From contig NZ_JNIK01000011.1 in assembly GCF_000701365.1 (NCBI RefSeq), forward strand, positions 310,001 through 374,000: 64,000 bases of DNA, read 5' to 3'. Positions 47,439 through 56,527 of this stretch are shown one piece after another. Source of the DNA: Blastococcus sp. URHD0036 (GTDB lineage Bacteria > Actinomycetota > Actinomycetes > Mycobacteriales > Geodermatophilaceae). The position numbers and the translations under genes are program-made. Every line of letters begins with the position of its first letter. Position 1 is the first letter of the stretch. The notes below the pieces were generated by a model. It saw only the letters and a list, made by a program, of their open reading frames with translations. It was not told the origin of the DNA and made no database searches.

Positions 47439-49475
47439 ATGACCTATCCGTTCTCCGCCGTCGTCGGCATGGCCGACATGCGCCTGGCGCTGCTGCTGAA
47501 CGCCGTCTCCCCCGCGATCGGCGGGGTGCTGGTCCGCGGTGAGAAGGGGACGGCGAAGTCGACCGCCGTCCGCGCACTGACCGCCGTCCTGCCGCCGGTC
47601 GCCGTCGTCACCGGCTGCCGCTTCGGCTGCGACCCGGCCGCGCCCGACCCCGGCTGTCCCGACGGCCCGCACGACCCCGGTGCCCCGGCGGGCACGCGGC
47701 CGGCCCGGCTGGTGGAGCTCCCGGTGGGGGCGTCGGAGGACCGCGTCGTCGGCTCGCTGGACCTGGAGCGGGCGCTGACGGAGGGCGTCAAGGCGTTCGA
47801 GCCGGGCCTGCTGGCCGCCGCGAACCGGGGCGTGCTCTACGTCGACGAGGTCAACCTGCTGCACGACCACCTGGTCGACCTGCTGCTGGACGCCGCGGCG
47901 ATGGGCACCGCCTACGTCGAGCGAGAGGGCGTCTCCGTCCGGCACGCCGCCCGGTTCCTGCTGGTCGGGACGATGAACCCCGAGGAGGGCGAGCTCCGGC
48001 CGCAGCTGCTCGACCGGTTCGGCCTCACGGTCGAGGTCGCCGCCCCGCGCGACCCGGCCGAGCGCGCCGAGGTGGTCCGCCGCCGGTTCGCCGCCGACGC
48101 CGACCCGGCCGGGTTCGCCGCGACGTGGGCCGAGGAGGAGGCCGGGCTCGCGGAGCGGATCGCCTCCGCCCGGGCGCGGCTGCCGCACGTCGTCCTCGGC
48201 GACGACGCGCTGCGCCAGGTGACCTCGGTCTGCGCCGCGTTCGACGTCGACGGGCTGCGCGCCGACCTGGTGACCGCCCGGGCCGCGATCGCGCACGCCG
48301 CGTGGAGCGGGCGGGACGCGGTGACCGAGGACGACGTCCGCGTCGCCGCCCGGCTGGCCCTGCCGCACCGCCGCCGCCGCAACCCCTTCGACGCCCCCGG
48401 GCTGGACGAGGAGACGCTCGAGCAGGCGCTCGACGACGCCCGCCCCGAGGAGCCGGATCCCGAGCCCGACGGCGACGGCCCGCCTCCCGAGGACGGCGGC
48501 CCGCCACCCGGAGGCACCCCCCCGCCGGACGACGCAGGCATAGGAAGCAACACCCCCGGATCGACCGGCGAGACGCAGGGAAAGCCTCCTATGCCTGGGC
48601 ATGGCGAGAGCGGGGAGAGCGCGACCTCCGCGCCCGCGCCGGAGCGGGCGGCGGTGGAGGCTGCGGACCCGTTCCGCACCCGCCGGCTGGAGGTGCCCGG
48701 CATCGGCGCAGGTGCGGCCGGCCGCCGGTCGCGGGCGCGGTCCGAGCGCGGCCGGGTCGTCGGCTCCACCCGCCCCGCCGGCCCGGTCACCCGCCTGCAC
48801 CTGGTCGACACGGTGCTCGCCGCCGCACCGCACCAGCGGGCCCGCGGCCGCACCGGCCCCGGTCTGCGCGTCGCCCGGGAGGACCTGCGGCAGGCCACGC
48901 TGGAGGGCCGGGAGGGCAACCTCGTGCTGTTCGTCGTCGACGCCAGCGGCTCGATGGGGTCGAAGGCACGGATGGGCGCGGTCAAGGGCGCCGTCCTCTC
49001 CCTGCTGCTCGACGCCTACCAGCGGCGGGACAAGGTCGGCCTGATCACCTTCCGCGGCGGGGACGCCGAGCTCGCGCTGCCGCCCACCTGGTCGGTCGAG
49101 GCCGCCGCCGCACGGCTTCGGGAGCTGCCCACGGGCGGCCGCACCCCGCTCGCGGCCGGGCTGCTGCGCGCACACGAGGTGCTCCGGGTGGAGCGGATCC
49201 GCGAGCCGCAGCGGCGGGCGCTGCTCGTCGTCGTCACCGACGGCCGGGCGACCGGGGCCCGCGGCTCCGACGCGGTCGGCCAGTCACACCGGACCGCGGG
49301 GCTGCTGGCCGCCACCGGGACGGCGAGCGTGGTCGTCGACTGCGAGTCCGGGCCGGTCCGGCTGGGCCTGGCCGCGCAGCTGGGCGTGCACCTGGGCGCG
49401 CAGACCCTGCGGCTGGAGGAGCTCGCGGCCGAGACCCTGGCCGGCACGGTCCGCAGCCTGCGAGAGGCCGCCTGA
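47439..49475 (+). CDS. Magnesium/cobalt chelatase, ChlI-ChlD fusion (cobaltochelatase accessory subunit)
   Basis: 678 residues from ATG. The ChlI half begins YPFSAVVGMADMRLALLLN, with Walker A RGEKGTAKSTAVRAL (G34-T42) and VLYVDEVNLLHDHLVD as Walker B. An acidic/Pro-rich linker (about 320-420) leads to the ChlD-like half with VVDASGSMGSKARMG, the VWA metal site. Together with a CobN-type subunit such proteins insert cobalt into hydrogenobyrinate a,c-diamide with ATP. CobN is not in this window. First gene after the B12 riboswitch; next gene overlaps by one base (TGATG). Confidence 0.92.
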   Translation: MTYPFSAVVGMADMRLALLLNAVSPAIGGVLVRGEKGTAKSTAVRALTAVLPPVAVVTGCRFGCDPAAPDPGCPDGPHDPGAPAGTRPARLVELPVGASEDRVVGSLDLERALTEGVKAFEPGLLAAANRGVLYVDEVNLLHDHLVDLLLDAAAMGTAYVEREGVSVRHAARFLLVGTMNPEEGELRPQLLDRFGLTVEVAAPRDPAERAEVVRRRFAADADPAGFAATWAEEEAGLAERIASARARLPHVVLGDDALRQVTSVCAAFDVDGLRADLVTARAAIAHAAWSGRDAVTEDDVRVAARLALPHRRRRNPFDAPGLDEETLEQALDDARPEEPDPEPDGDGPPPEDGGPPPGGTPPPDDAGIGSNTPGSTGETQGKPPMPGHGESGESATSAPAPERAAVEAADPFRTRRLEVPGIGAGAAGRRSRARSERGRVVGSTRPAGPVTRLHLVDTVLAAAPHQRARGRTGPGLRVAREDLRQATLEGREGNLVLFVVDASGSMGSKARMGAVKGAVLSLLLDAYQRRDKVGLITFRGGDAELALPPTWSVEAAAARLRELPTGGRTPLAAGLLRAHEVLRVERIREPQRRALLVVVTDGRATGARGSDAVGQSHRTAGLLAATGTASVVVDCESGPVRLGLAAQLGVHLGAQTLRLEELAAETLAGTVRSLREAA

Positions 49476-50089
49476 TGCCGAAGGGACAGGTCGAGGTCGT
49501 CCCGAACGACGGGCTGAGCACGCGCCAGCGCCGCAACCGGCCGCTGCTCGTCGTCCACACCGGCGAGATGAAGGGCAAGTCCACCGCCGCGTTCGGCATG
49601 GCGATGCGCGCCTGGAACCAGGGCTGGTCGGTCGCGGTCTACCAGTTCGTGAAGAGCGCCAAGTGGCGCGTCGGCGAGGAGACCGCGCTGAGCGTGCTCG
49701 GCCGGGTGCACGAGGAGACCGGCGAGGGCGGTCCGGTCGTCTGGCACAAGATGGGCTCGGGCTGGTCGTGGTCGCGACGGCAGGGCAGCGACGTCGACCA
49801 CGCCGCCGATGCCGCCGAGGGCTGGGCGCAGATCAAGCGCGACCTCGCCGCGGAGGCGCACCGGTTCTACGTGCTGGACGAGTTCACCTACCCCATGAAG
49901 TGGGGCTGGGTGGACGTCGACGACGTGGTCGAGACGCTCACGAACCGGCCGGGCACCCAGCACGTGGTGATCACCGGTCGGGACGCGCACCCGGCGCTGG
50001 TCGAGGCCGCGGACCTGGTCGTGCAGATGACCAAGGTCAAGCACCCGATGGACGCCGGCCAGAAGGGCCAGCGGGGGATCGAGTGGTGA
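49475..50089 (+). CDS. cobO: Cob(I)yrinate a,c-diamide adenosyltransferase
   Basis: 204 residues from ATG. VVHTGEMKGKSTAAFGMAMR (29-48) is the P-loop used in reverse orientation by CobA/BtuR proteins, followed by AVYQFVKSAKWRVGEE, GWAQIKRDLAAEAHRFYVLDE and HVVITGRDAHPALVEAADLV. It adds the 5'-deoxyadenosyl ligand from ATP to Co(I). The start overlaps the chelatase stop by one base; the stop overlaps cobB by 4 bases. Confidence 0.96.
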   Translation: MPKGQVEVVPNDGLSTRQRRNRPLLVVHTGEMKGKSTAAFGMAMRAWNQGWSVAVYQFVKSAKWRVGEETALSVLGRVHEETGEGGPVVWHKMGSGWSWSRRQGSDVDHAADAAEGWAQIKRDLAAEAHRFYVLDEFTYPMKWGWVDVDDVVETLTNRPGTQHVVITGRDAHPALVEAADLVVQMTKVKHPMDAGQKGQRGIEW

Positions 50090-51474
50090 CCGCGCCGCGC
50101 ATCGTCGTCGCCGCCCCGACCAGCGGAGCCGGCAAGACGTCGATCACGACCGGGCTCGTCGCCGCCCTCACCGCCCGCGGGCTGACCGTCTCGCCGCACA
50201 AGGTCGGCCCCGACTACATCGACCCCGGGTACGCGGGCCTCGCCGCCGGCCGCCCCGGGCGCAACCTCGACCCGTGGCTCGTCGGCGAGGAGCGGATCGC
50301 GCCGCTGTTCCTGCACGGCTCCCGCGGCGCCGACGTCGCGGTGGTCGAGGGCGTCATGGGCCTGTTCGACGGCGCCAGCCACCCGCACGTCGCCCCCGGC
50401 TTCGGCTCGACCGCGTACGTCGCGGGACTGCTGCGGGCGCCGGTGGTGCTCGTCGTCGACGCGAGCGCGCAGGCGCAGAGCGTCGCGGCGCTGGTGCACG
50501 GCTTCGCCACCTTCGACCCGACCGTCCGCCTGGGCGGGGTGGTGCTCAACCGGGTCGGCAGCCCGCGGCACGAGGCGATCCTCCGCGAGGCGCTGGACGC
50601 CTCCGGGGTGCCGGTGCTCGGCGCGGTCCCCCGCACCGACGCCGTCGGGACGCCGTCCCGGCACCTAGGCCTGGTGCCGGCCGCCGAGCGGTCCGGTGAG
50701 GCGGTCGACACCGTGCGCCGGCTCGGCGAGGTCGTCGCGGCCGGGGTGGACCTGGACGCCGTCCTCGCGCTGGCCCGCACCGCGCCCGACCTGGACGCGG
50801 TCCCGTGGGACCCGGCGGCCGAGGTCGGCGTCGTGCCCGGCCGGCCCCGGATCGCGGTCGCCGGCGGCCCGGCCTTCACCTTCGGCTACGCGGAGAACGC
50901 CGAGCTGCTCGCGGCCGCGGGTGCCGAGGTCGTGACCGTCGACCCGCTCCGCGACGAGCACCTGCCCGCGGGCACGGCCGGGCTCGTCGTCGGCGGCGGC
51001 TTCCCCGAGGTGTACGCCGCCGAGCTGTCGGCCAACGCGTCGCTGCGCGCCGAGGTCGCCGCGCTCGCCGCCCGCGGCGGGCCGGTCGCCGCCGAGTGCG
51101 CCGGCCTGCTCTACCTGGCCGGCGAGCTGGACGGGCACCCGATGTGCGGCGTCCTCGACGTGACGACGGCGATGGCGCCGAGGCTGACGCTGGGCTACCG
51201 CGCCGCCGTCGCCCCCGCCGACTCGGTGCTGGCCGCCGCCGGCACCCGCGTGCGCGGGCACGAGTTCCACCGGACGACGGCCACCCCCGGTGCCGGGGCG
51301 ATGCCCGCCTGGCAGTGGTCCGGCCCGGCCGGCGCGACCGCCGAGGGGTTCGCGACCGGCTCGGTGCACGCCTCCTACCTGCACCTGCACTGGGCCGGCA
51401 GCCCGCAGCTCGCCGCCCGCTTCGTCGCCGCCTGCGCCGCGGCCGACCGATCGGAGCAGCATGCACATCGCTGA
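50086..51474 (+). CDS. cobB: Cobyrinate (hydrogenobyrinate) a,c-diamide synthase
   Basis: 462 residues from [23 protein letters not shown] is the P-loop, [20 protein letters not shown] and EGVMGLFDG are family-typical, and the C-terminal GATase-like part has [19 protein letters not shown] and the nucleophile in [14 protein letters not shown]. It amidates the a and c side chains with glutamine. It overlaps cobO by 4 and cbiM by 14 bases. By analogy with CobB the substrate is hydrogenobyrinate in the CobG-type path. Confidence 0.95.
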   Translation: MTAPRIVVAAPTSGAGKTSITTGLVAALTARGLTVSPHKVGPDYIDPGYAGLAAGRPGRNLDPWLVGEERIAPLFLHGSRGADVAVVEGVMGLFDGASHPHVAPGFGSTAYVAGLLRAPVVLVVDASAQAQSVAALVHGFATFDPTVRLGGVVLNRVGSPRHEAILREALDASGVPVLGAVPRTDAVGTPSRHLGLVPAAERSGEAVDTVRRLGEVVAAGVDLDAVLALARTAPDLDAVPWDPAAEVGVVPGRPRIAVAGGPAFTFGYAENAELLAAAGAEVVTVDPLRDEHLPAGTAGLVVGGGFPEVYAAELSANASLRAEVAALAARGGPVAAECAGLLYLAGELDGHPMCGVLDVTTAMAPRLTLGYRAAVAPADSVLAAAGTRVRGHEFHRTTATPGAGAMPAWQWSGPAGATAEGFATGSVHASYLHLHWAGSPQLAARFVAACAAADRSEQHAHR

Positions 51475-52147
51475 GGGGTTCCTCCCGCCGCTGCACGCCG
51501 TGGGCTGGACCGTCGCCGCCGCCCCCTTCGTCGTCCACGGCGCCCGTGCCGTGGTCAAGGAGGTGCGCGAGCACCCGGAGAACACGCTGCTGCTCGGCGC
51601 GGCGGGCGCGTTCACCTTCGTGCTGAGCGCGATCAAGCTGCCGTCGGTCACCGGCAGCTCGAGCCACCCGACCGGGACCGGCGCCGGGGCGGTGCTGTTC
51701 CGACCACCGGTGATGGCGCTGCTGGGCACGGTGGTGCTGCTCTTCCAGGCGCTGCTGCTGGCGCACGGCGGGCTCACCACTCTCGGGGCCAACGCCTTCT
51801 CGATGGCGATCGTCGGGCCCTGGGCCGGCTACGGCGCCTACCGGCTGACCCGGTCGCTCGGCGGCGGCCTCCTGCCGGGGGTGTTCGTCGCGATGCTCGT
51901 CGCCGACCTCGCCACCTACGTCACGACCGCCCTGCAGCTGGCGCTCGCCTTCCCCGACGCCGACAGCGGGTTCGCCGGCGCCGCGGTCAAGTTCCTCGGC
52001 GTCTTCGCGGTCACCCAGATCCCGCTGGCGGTCGGCGAGGGACTGCTCGGCGTCCTGCTGTTCCGGGTGCTCACCACGAACGCCCGGCCCGAGCTGGAGC
52101 GGCTGGGCCTGCTGCCCCCCGCCCCGGCGCAGGAGGAGGTCCGATGA
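51461..52147 (+). CDS. cbiM: Cobalt ECF transporter, CbiM
   Basis: 228 residues from [23 protein letters not shown] is the CbiM N-terminus in which His2 helps bind the metal; [21 protein letters not shown] near residue 53 and [27 protein letters not shown] are hallmark loops. It is the substrate-specific membrane subunit of the cobalt importer. The start lies inside the cobB 3' end, and ATGA couples it to cbiN. Confidence 0.95.
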   Translation: MHIAEGFLPPLHAVGWTVAAAPFVVHGARAVVKEVREHPENTLLLGAAGAFTFVLSAIKLPSVTGSSSHPTGTGAGAVLFRPPVMALLGTVVLLFQALLLAHGGLTTLGANAFSMAIVGPWAGYGAYRLTRSLGGGLLPGVFVAMLVADLATYVTTALQLALAFPDADSGFAGAAVKFLGVFAVTQIPLAVGEGLLGVLLFRVLTTNARPELERLGLLPPAPAQEEVR

Positions 52148-52458
52148 GCCGCCGCAGGCTGGTCACCGTGCTGCTCGTCCTCGCGGTGGTGGCGCTGTTC
52201 GCCGTGCCACTGCTGATGGACGGCGGGTCCTCGGACTTCACCGGCACCGACAACCAGGCCGTGACCGCCATCCAGGAGAGCGATCCGGGGTACGAGCCGT
52301 GGTTCACCTCGGTGCTGCCGCCCCTGTCGCCGTCGGTGGAGTCCGGCCTGTTCGCCCTCCAGGCGGCCCTCGGCGGCGGCGTCCTCGGCTACGTCATCGG
52401 GAGACTGCGCGGCCGCCGGTCCAGCACGCCCGCACCGGAACCCGCCGAGCAGCCGTGA
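52144..52458 (+). CDS. cbiN: Cobalt transport accessory subunit, CbiN
   Basis: 104 residues from ATG. An N-terminal helix ([20 protein letters not shown]), an extracytoplasmic segment [22 protein letters not shown] typical of CbiN, and a second helix [18 protein letters not shown]. It interacts with CbiM to allow cobalt uptake. ATGA and GTGA overlaps on both sides. Confidence 0.93.
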   Translation: MSRRRLVTVLLVLAVVALFAVPLLMDGGSSDFTGTDNQAVTAIQESDPGYEPWFTSVLPPLSPSVESGLFALQAALGGGVLGYVIGRLRGRRSSTPAPEPAEQP

Positions 52459-53189
52459 CGGGCCTCGCCGTCGACGACGCCGCCTGGGCCAGCGCCTGGC
52501 GGCACCGCTCCCCCGGCGACAAGCTGCTGCTCTGCGTCGGACTGGTCGTCTGCGCGCTCGTCCTCCCCGCCTGGCCGGGCAGCGTGCTGGTGGGCGCCGT
52601 CGCCGTCGTGCTGGCGCTCGGACCGGCGCGGGTGCCTGCCGCGACGTTCGGCCGGGCGGTGCGCTGGCCGCTGACATTCGTCGCCGTCAGCGCGCTCACG
52701 ACGGTGGTCACGGTCGACGGCGGCCTCGGCTGGGCGCCCGACGCCGCAGCGCGCGCCGGGTCGCTGGTCGGGCACGCCCTGGCCGGGAGCGCCGCGGTCC
52801 TCCTGCTGGCCACCACGACCCCGATGGCCGACCTGCTGCCCGCGCTGCGCCGGTTGCGGGTGCCGGCGGCCGTCGTGGAGGTCGCGTCGGTGACCTACCG
52901 GCTGCTGTTCGTGCTGCTGCAGAGCCTGAACACCATCCGCGAGGCGCAGACCGCCCGGATGGGCTACTCGTCGGTCCGCCGCTCCTACCGCTCCTCCGGG
53001 GTGCTCGCGGCCGCCGTCCTCACCCGGTCCTGGGACCGCGCCCGCCGGATGCAGGAGGGCCTGGCCGGGCGGGGGCTCGAGACCGGCCTGCGGGTGCTGC
53101 CCGAGGTGCTGCCGTCGTCCCGGCTGTTCCTCGCCTGCTCGGTGCTGGCCCTGGCCGGCATCGTCTCCGCGTCGCTGGCCGTCGCATGA
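52455..53189 (+). CDS. cbiQ: Cobalt ECF transporter T component, CbiQ
   Basis: 244 residues from GTG. Hydrophobic helices ([50 protein letters not shown]) precede the coupling region, where [31 protein letters not shown] contains two Ala-Arg-Gly-like coupling helices (given here in part). It links CbiM to the ATPase CbiO. GTGA overlap with cbiN and ATGA overlap with cbiO. Confidence 0.93.
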   Translation: MTGLAVDDAAWASAWRHRSPGDKLLLCVGLVVCALVLPAWPGSVLVGAVAVVLALGPARVPAATFGRAVRWPLTFVAVSALTTVVTVDGGLGWAPDAAARAGSLVGHALAGSAAVLLLATTTPMADLLPALRRLRVPAAVVEVASVTYRLLFVLLQSLNTIREAQTARMGYSSVRRSYRSSGVLAAAVLTRSWDRARRMQEGLAGRGLETGLRVLPEVLPSSRLFLACSVLALAGIVSASLAVA

Positions 53190-54031
53190 GCCACCGGTCC
53201 CTGGCCGCCGACGGGCTCGTCGTCGGCTACGAGCGTGGCCGCCGGGTGCTCGACGGCGCCTCGGTCAGCGTCCCCGCCGGCCGGCGATTGGCGATCCTGG
53301 GCGCGAACGGCTCGGGGAAGACGACGCTGCTCCGCTGCCTCTCCGGCGCCCTGGAGCCGGCCGCGGGATCCGTCGCCGTCGACGACCAGTTGCTCCGGCA
53401 CAGCCGCCGCGGGCTGCGCGCCCACCGGCAGGAAGTGCAGCTGGTCCTCCAGGACCCCGACGACCAGCTGTTCAGCGCCTCGGTCGCGCAGGACGTCTCG
53501 TTCGGCCCGCTCAACCTGGGCCTGGACGACGACGCCGTCCGCGAGCGGGTCGCCGAGGCGCTGCGACTGCTCGCCGTCGACGGTCTCGCCGCCCGCCCCA
53601 CCCACCAGCTCTCCTACGGCGAGCGCAAGCGGGTCGCGATCGCCGGTGCGGTCGCCATGCGCCCCTGCGTGCTGCTGCTCGACGAGCCGACAGCGGGCCT
53701 GGACCCCTCCGCGGTCGCCGAGGCCCTCGCCGCACTGACCCGGCTCGAGGCGTCCGGGACCACGGTCGTCATGAGCACCCACGACGTCGACCTGGCGCTG
53801 CGCTGGGCCGACGAGGTCGCCGTCGTCGTCGACCGGCGGGTCGTGCAGGGCGACCCGGCGACGATGCTCGGCGACGACGACCTGCTCGCCCGCGCCCGCC
53901 TCGACCGGCCGTGGGCGCTGACCGTCGGTGCGCGGCTTCAGGAGATCGGCCTGCTGGCCGACGGTGCGCTCCCCCGCGACGTCGCCGCCCTGCTCGCCGC
54001 GCTGCCCGACCGGCCCGGGGTCGTCACGTGA
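53186..54031 (+). CDS. cbiO: Cobalt ECF transporter ATPase, CbiO
   Basis: 281 residues from ATG. ABC motifs in order: [17 protein letters not shown] (39-55), [19 protein letters not shown] (Q-loop), [17 protein letters not shown] (signature) and [19 protein letters not shown] (Walker B). It powers cobalt import by the CbiMNQO complex. The DPDDQLF segment is typical of ECF ATPases. Overlaps the cbiG-C gene by 4 bases. Confidence 0.95.
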   Translation: MSHRSLAADGLVVGYERGRRVLDGASVSVPAGRRLAILGANGSGKTTLLRCLSGALEPAAGSVAVDDQLLRHSRRGLRAHRQEVQLVLQDPDDQLFSASVAQDVSFGPLNLGLDDDAVRERVAEALRLLAVDGLAARPTHQLSYGERKRVAIAGAVAMRPCVLLLDEPTAGLDPSAVAEALAALTRLEASGTTVVMSTHDVDLALRWADEVAVVVDRRVVQGDPATMLGDDDLLARARLDRPWALTVGARLQEIGLLADGALPRDVAALLAALPDRPGVVT

Positions 54032-54375
54032 GGGTCGGCATCGGCGCCCGGTCCGGCGTCTCCGCCGACGAGGTGCTGGCCGCCATCGACGCCGTTCTCC
54101 CCGCGGACGCCGCCGACGTCCGGCTGGTCACCCTCGACGTCCGGGCGGCCGAGCCGGGGATCGCGACGGCGGCCGCGCGCCGCGGCTGGCCGCTGACCGG
54201 GTACCCGGCCGCCGACCTGGCCGCCGTCGGGGTGCCGGAGCCGTCGGCAAGGGTCGCCGCGGCGGTCGGCACGCCGTCGGTGGCCGAGGCCGCGGCCCTC
54301 CTCGGCGGCGGCACGCTGCTCGTCGGCCGGACGGTGCACGGGCGGGTGACCGTGGCGGTGGCGGTCGCGTCATGA
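54028..54375 (+). CDS. CbiG C-terminal domain / CobE-like protein
   Basis: 115 residues from [23 protein letters not shown] and [20 protein letters not shown] with [19 protein letters not shown] match the CbiG C-terminal (PF01890) family, whose stand-alone form is called CobE in aerobic bacteria. The N-terminal and central CbiG domains, which open the lactone in the anaerobic pathway, are absent, consistent with a CobG-type ring contraction. The precise role of CobE is unknown. Confidence 0.88.
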   Translation: MRVGIGARSGVSADEVLAAIDAVLPADAADVRLVTLDVRAAEPGIATAAARRGWPLTGYPAADLAAVGVPEPSARVAAAVGTPSVAEAAALLGGGTLLVGRTVHGRVTVAVAVAS

Positions 54376-55433
54376 CGGACCTCCACCACCACGGGGACGC
54401 CGAGCTCGCCCCGGGGCTCGTCGACCTCGCCGTCAACGTCCGCGCGGGCACCCCGCCGGAGTGGCTGCGCGCGGTGCTGCACCGGTCGCTGGACGACGCC
54501 GCCGCCTATCCCGACGCCGGCCCGGCGCGCGCCGCCGTCGCCGCCGCGCACGACCGGCCGCCGGAGGAGGTGCTGCTCGCCGCGGGCGCCGCGGAGGTGT
54601 TCGTGCTGGTCGCGCGGGCACTGCGGCCCCGCCGCGCCGTCGTCGTCCACCCGTCGTTCACCGAGCCGGAGGCAGCCCTGCGCGCGGCCGGGCACCCGGT
54701 CGAGCGGCTCGTGCTGGACGCGCCGGGCTACCGGCTGCTCCCCGCCGCCGTCCCGGCCGCCGCCGACCTCGTGGTGCTGGGCAACCCGACCAACCCGACG
54801 TCGGTGCTGCACCCCGCCGAGGCGGTGGCCGCGCTGGCCCGCCCCGGGCGGGTGCTCCTGGTGGACGAGGCGTTCGCCGACACCGTGCCCGGCGAGCCGG
54901 AGTCCCTGGCCGGCCGGCGCGACCTCCCGGGCCTGCTCGTCGTCCGCAGCCTCACCAAGACGTGGGGGCTGGCCGGGCTGCGGGTCGGCTACGCACTCGG
55001 GGCGCCCGACCTCGTCGCCGCGCTCGCCGCCGCCCAGCCCCACTGGCCCGTCTCCACCCCCGCGCTGGCTGCGCTGACCGCCTGCACGACGCCCGCCGCA
55101 CGCGCCGAGTCCGCCGCAGCCGCCGCCGAGCTGACCGGGCACCGGGCGGCGCTGCTGGCCGCCCTGCCCGACGGGGTGGAGGTGGTCGGCGAGCCCCGGT
55201 CGTCGTTCGTCCTGCTGCGGGTGCCGCACGGGCCCCGGGTCCGCGCCGAGCTGCGCGCCCACGGCTGGGCGGTCCGCCGCGGCGACACCTTCCCCGGTCT
55301 GGACGGCGACCACCTGCGGGTCGCCGTCCGCGATGCGGGGACCTCCCGTGCGTTCGCCACCGACCTCGCTGCGATCCTTGGGTCGTCCTCGACGACGCGG
55401 ACCGCACCCCCTGCCCTGGAGGAGATCCGCTGA
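54372..55433 (+). CDS. cobC: PLP-dependent CobC/CobD-like aminotransferase-fold enzyme
   Basis: 353 residues from ATG. NVRAGTPPEWLRAVLHRSLDD is typical of CobC/Rv2231c proteins; VVLGNPTNPTSVLHPAEAV contacts the cofactor, VLLVDEAFADTVPGEPES holds the Asp that pairs with PLP nitrogen, and VRSLTKTWGLAGLRVGYALG holds the PLP lysine. It is thought to make or condense (R)-1-aminopropan-2-ol O-phosphate, via threonine phosphate decarboxylation. A strong GGAGGAG site in its last codons serves the next gene. Confidence 0.88.
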   Translation: MTDLHHHGDAELAPGLVDLAVNVRAGTPPEWLRAVLHRSLDDAAAYPDAGPARAAVAAAHDRPPEEVLLAAGAAEVFVLVARALRPRRAVVVHPSFTEPEAALRAAGHPVERLVLDAPGYRLLPAAVPAAADLVVLGNPTNPTSVLHPAEAVAALARPGRVLLVDEAFADTVPGEPESLAGRRDLPGLLVVRSLTKTWGLAGLRVGYALGAPDLVAALAAAQPHWPVSTPALAALTACTTPAARAESAAAAAELTGHRAALLAALPDGVEVVGEPRSSFVLLRVPHGPRVRAELRAHGWAVRRGDTFPGLDGDHLRVAVRDAGTSRAFATDLAAILGSSSTTRTAPPALEEIR

Positions 55434-56527
55434 GCACCGACCCGACCCCGTTCGCCGGCACGCTGCTGGGCGAGACGATCGCCGCCGTCGCCCCCCGCGA
55501 CGCCGGCGCCGAGCGCGCCGCCCGCGAGCGGCTGGACCGCATGACCAAGCCCCCGGGCTCGCTCGGCGTGCTCGAGGACGTCGCCGCGCAGCTGGCCGGC
55601 ATCGCGGGCGCCTGCCCCGCGCCCCTGCCGGTGCCGGCCGCCGTCGCCGTCTTCGCCGCCGACCACGGCGTGCACGCCCAGGGGGTCACCCCCTGGCCGC
55701 AGGAGGTCACGGCGCAGATGGTCGCGAACTTCCTGGCAGGCGGTGCGGTGGTGAACGCCTTCGCCGCGCAGCTCGGTGCCGACGTCGTCGTGGTGGACGT
55801 CGGGGTGGCGACGCCCTACGCCGTCGAGCAGACCGACCGCCTCATCCGCTCCGCGATCCGCTCCGGCACCGCCGACCTCGCCGTCGGCCCGGCCATGTCG
55901 CTCGACGAGGCCCGCCGCGCGGTCGAGGCCGGCATCGAGGTCGCCACCGCGCTGGCCGCCGACCACGCCTGCCTGGTCACCGGCGACATGGGCATCGCGA
56001 ACACCACCGCGTCGGCGGCCCTGGTCTGCGCGTTCACCGGCGCCCCGGCGGCCGCGGCGACCGGGCGGGGCACCGGCGTGGACGACCCCACGCTGGCCCG
56101 CAAGGTCGCCGTCGTCGAGCGCGCGGTCGGCCGGCTGCCCGGCCGCCCGGCGACCCCCGAGCAGGCGCTGGCCACCCTCGCCGAGGTCGGCGGGCTCGAG
56201 CACGCCGCGATCGCCGGCTTCGTGATCGGCGCCGCCGCCGCCCGGCTGCCCGTGCTGCTCGACGGCGTCATCGCCGGCGCCGCGGCCCTCGTCGCCGCCG
56301 CCCTGTGCCCCACCGCCCTGGAGTACGCGCTCGCCGGACACAGCTCCGCCGAGCCCGGGCACGCCCTGGCGCTGCAGGCGCTCGGCATGCGGCCCCTGCT
56401 GGGACTGGACCTGCGGCTGGGCGAGGGCACCGGCGCGCTGCTGTCGCTGCCGCTGGTCGCCAGCGCCGCGCGGGCGCTCCAGGACGTCGCGACGTTCGAC
56501 TCCGCCGGGGTCACGGAGAAGAGCTGA
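55430..56527 (+). CDS. cobT: Nicotinate-nucleotide-dimethylbenzimidazole phosphoribosyltransferase (CTG start)
   Basis: 365 residues if read from a CTG at 55430 that forms CTGA with the cobC stop, with GGAGGAG 6 bases upstream. The next ATG in frame (55542) would drop TPFAGTLLGETIAAVAPRDA. Family motifs are RMTKPPGSLGVLEDVAAQLA, AVFAADHGVHAQGVTPWPQE, VVDVGVATPYAVEQTDRLIR, GDMGIANTTASAALVCAFTG and LRLGEGTGALLSLPL with the catalytic Glu. It makes alpha-ribazole phosphate, the lower ligand. Rare start codon, see findings. Confidence 0.93.
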   Translation: MSTDPTPFAGTLLGETIAAVAPRDAGAERAARERLDRMTKPPGSLGVLEDVAAQLAGIAGACPAPLPVPAAVAVFAADHGVHAQGVTPWPQEVTAQMVANFLAGGAVVNAFAAQLGADVVVVDVGVATPYAVEQTDRLIRSAIRSGTADLAVGPAMSLDEARRAVEAGIEVATALAADHACLVTGDMGIANTTASAALVCAFTGAPAAAATGRGTGVDDPTLARKVAVVERAVGRLPGRPATPEQALATLAEVGGLEHAAIAGFVIGAAAARLPVLLDGVIAGAAALVAAALCPTALEYALAGHSSAEPGHALALQALGMRPLLGLDLRLGEGTGALLSLPLVASAARALQDVATFDSAGVTEKS

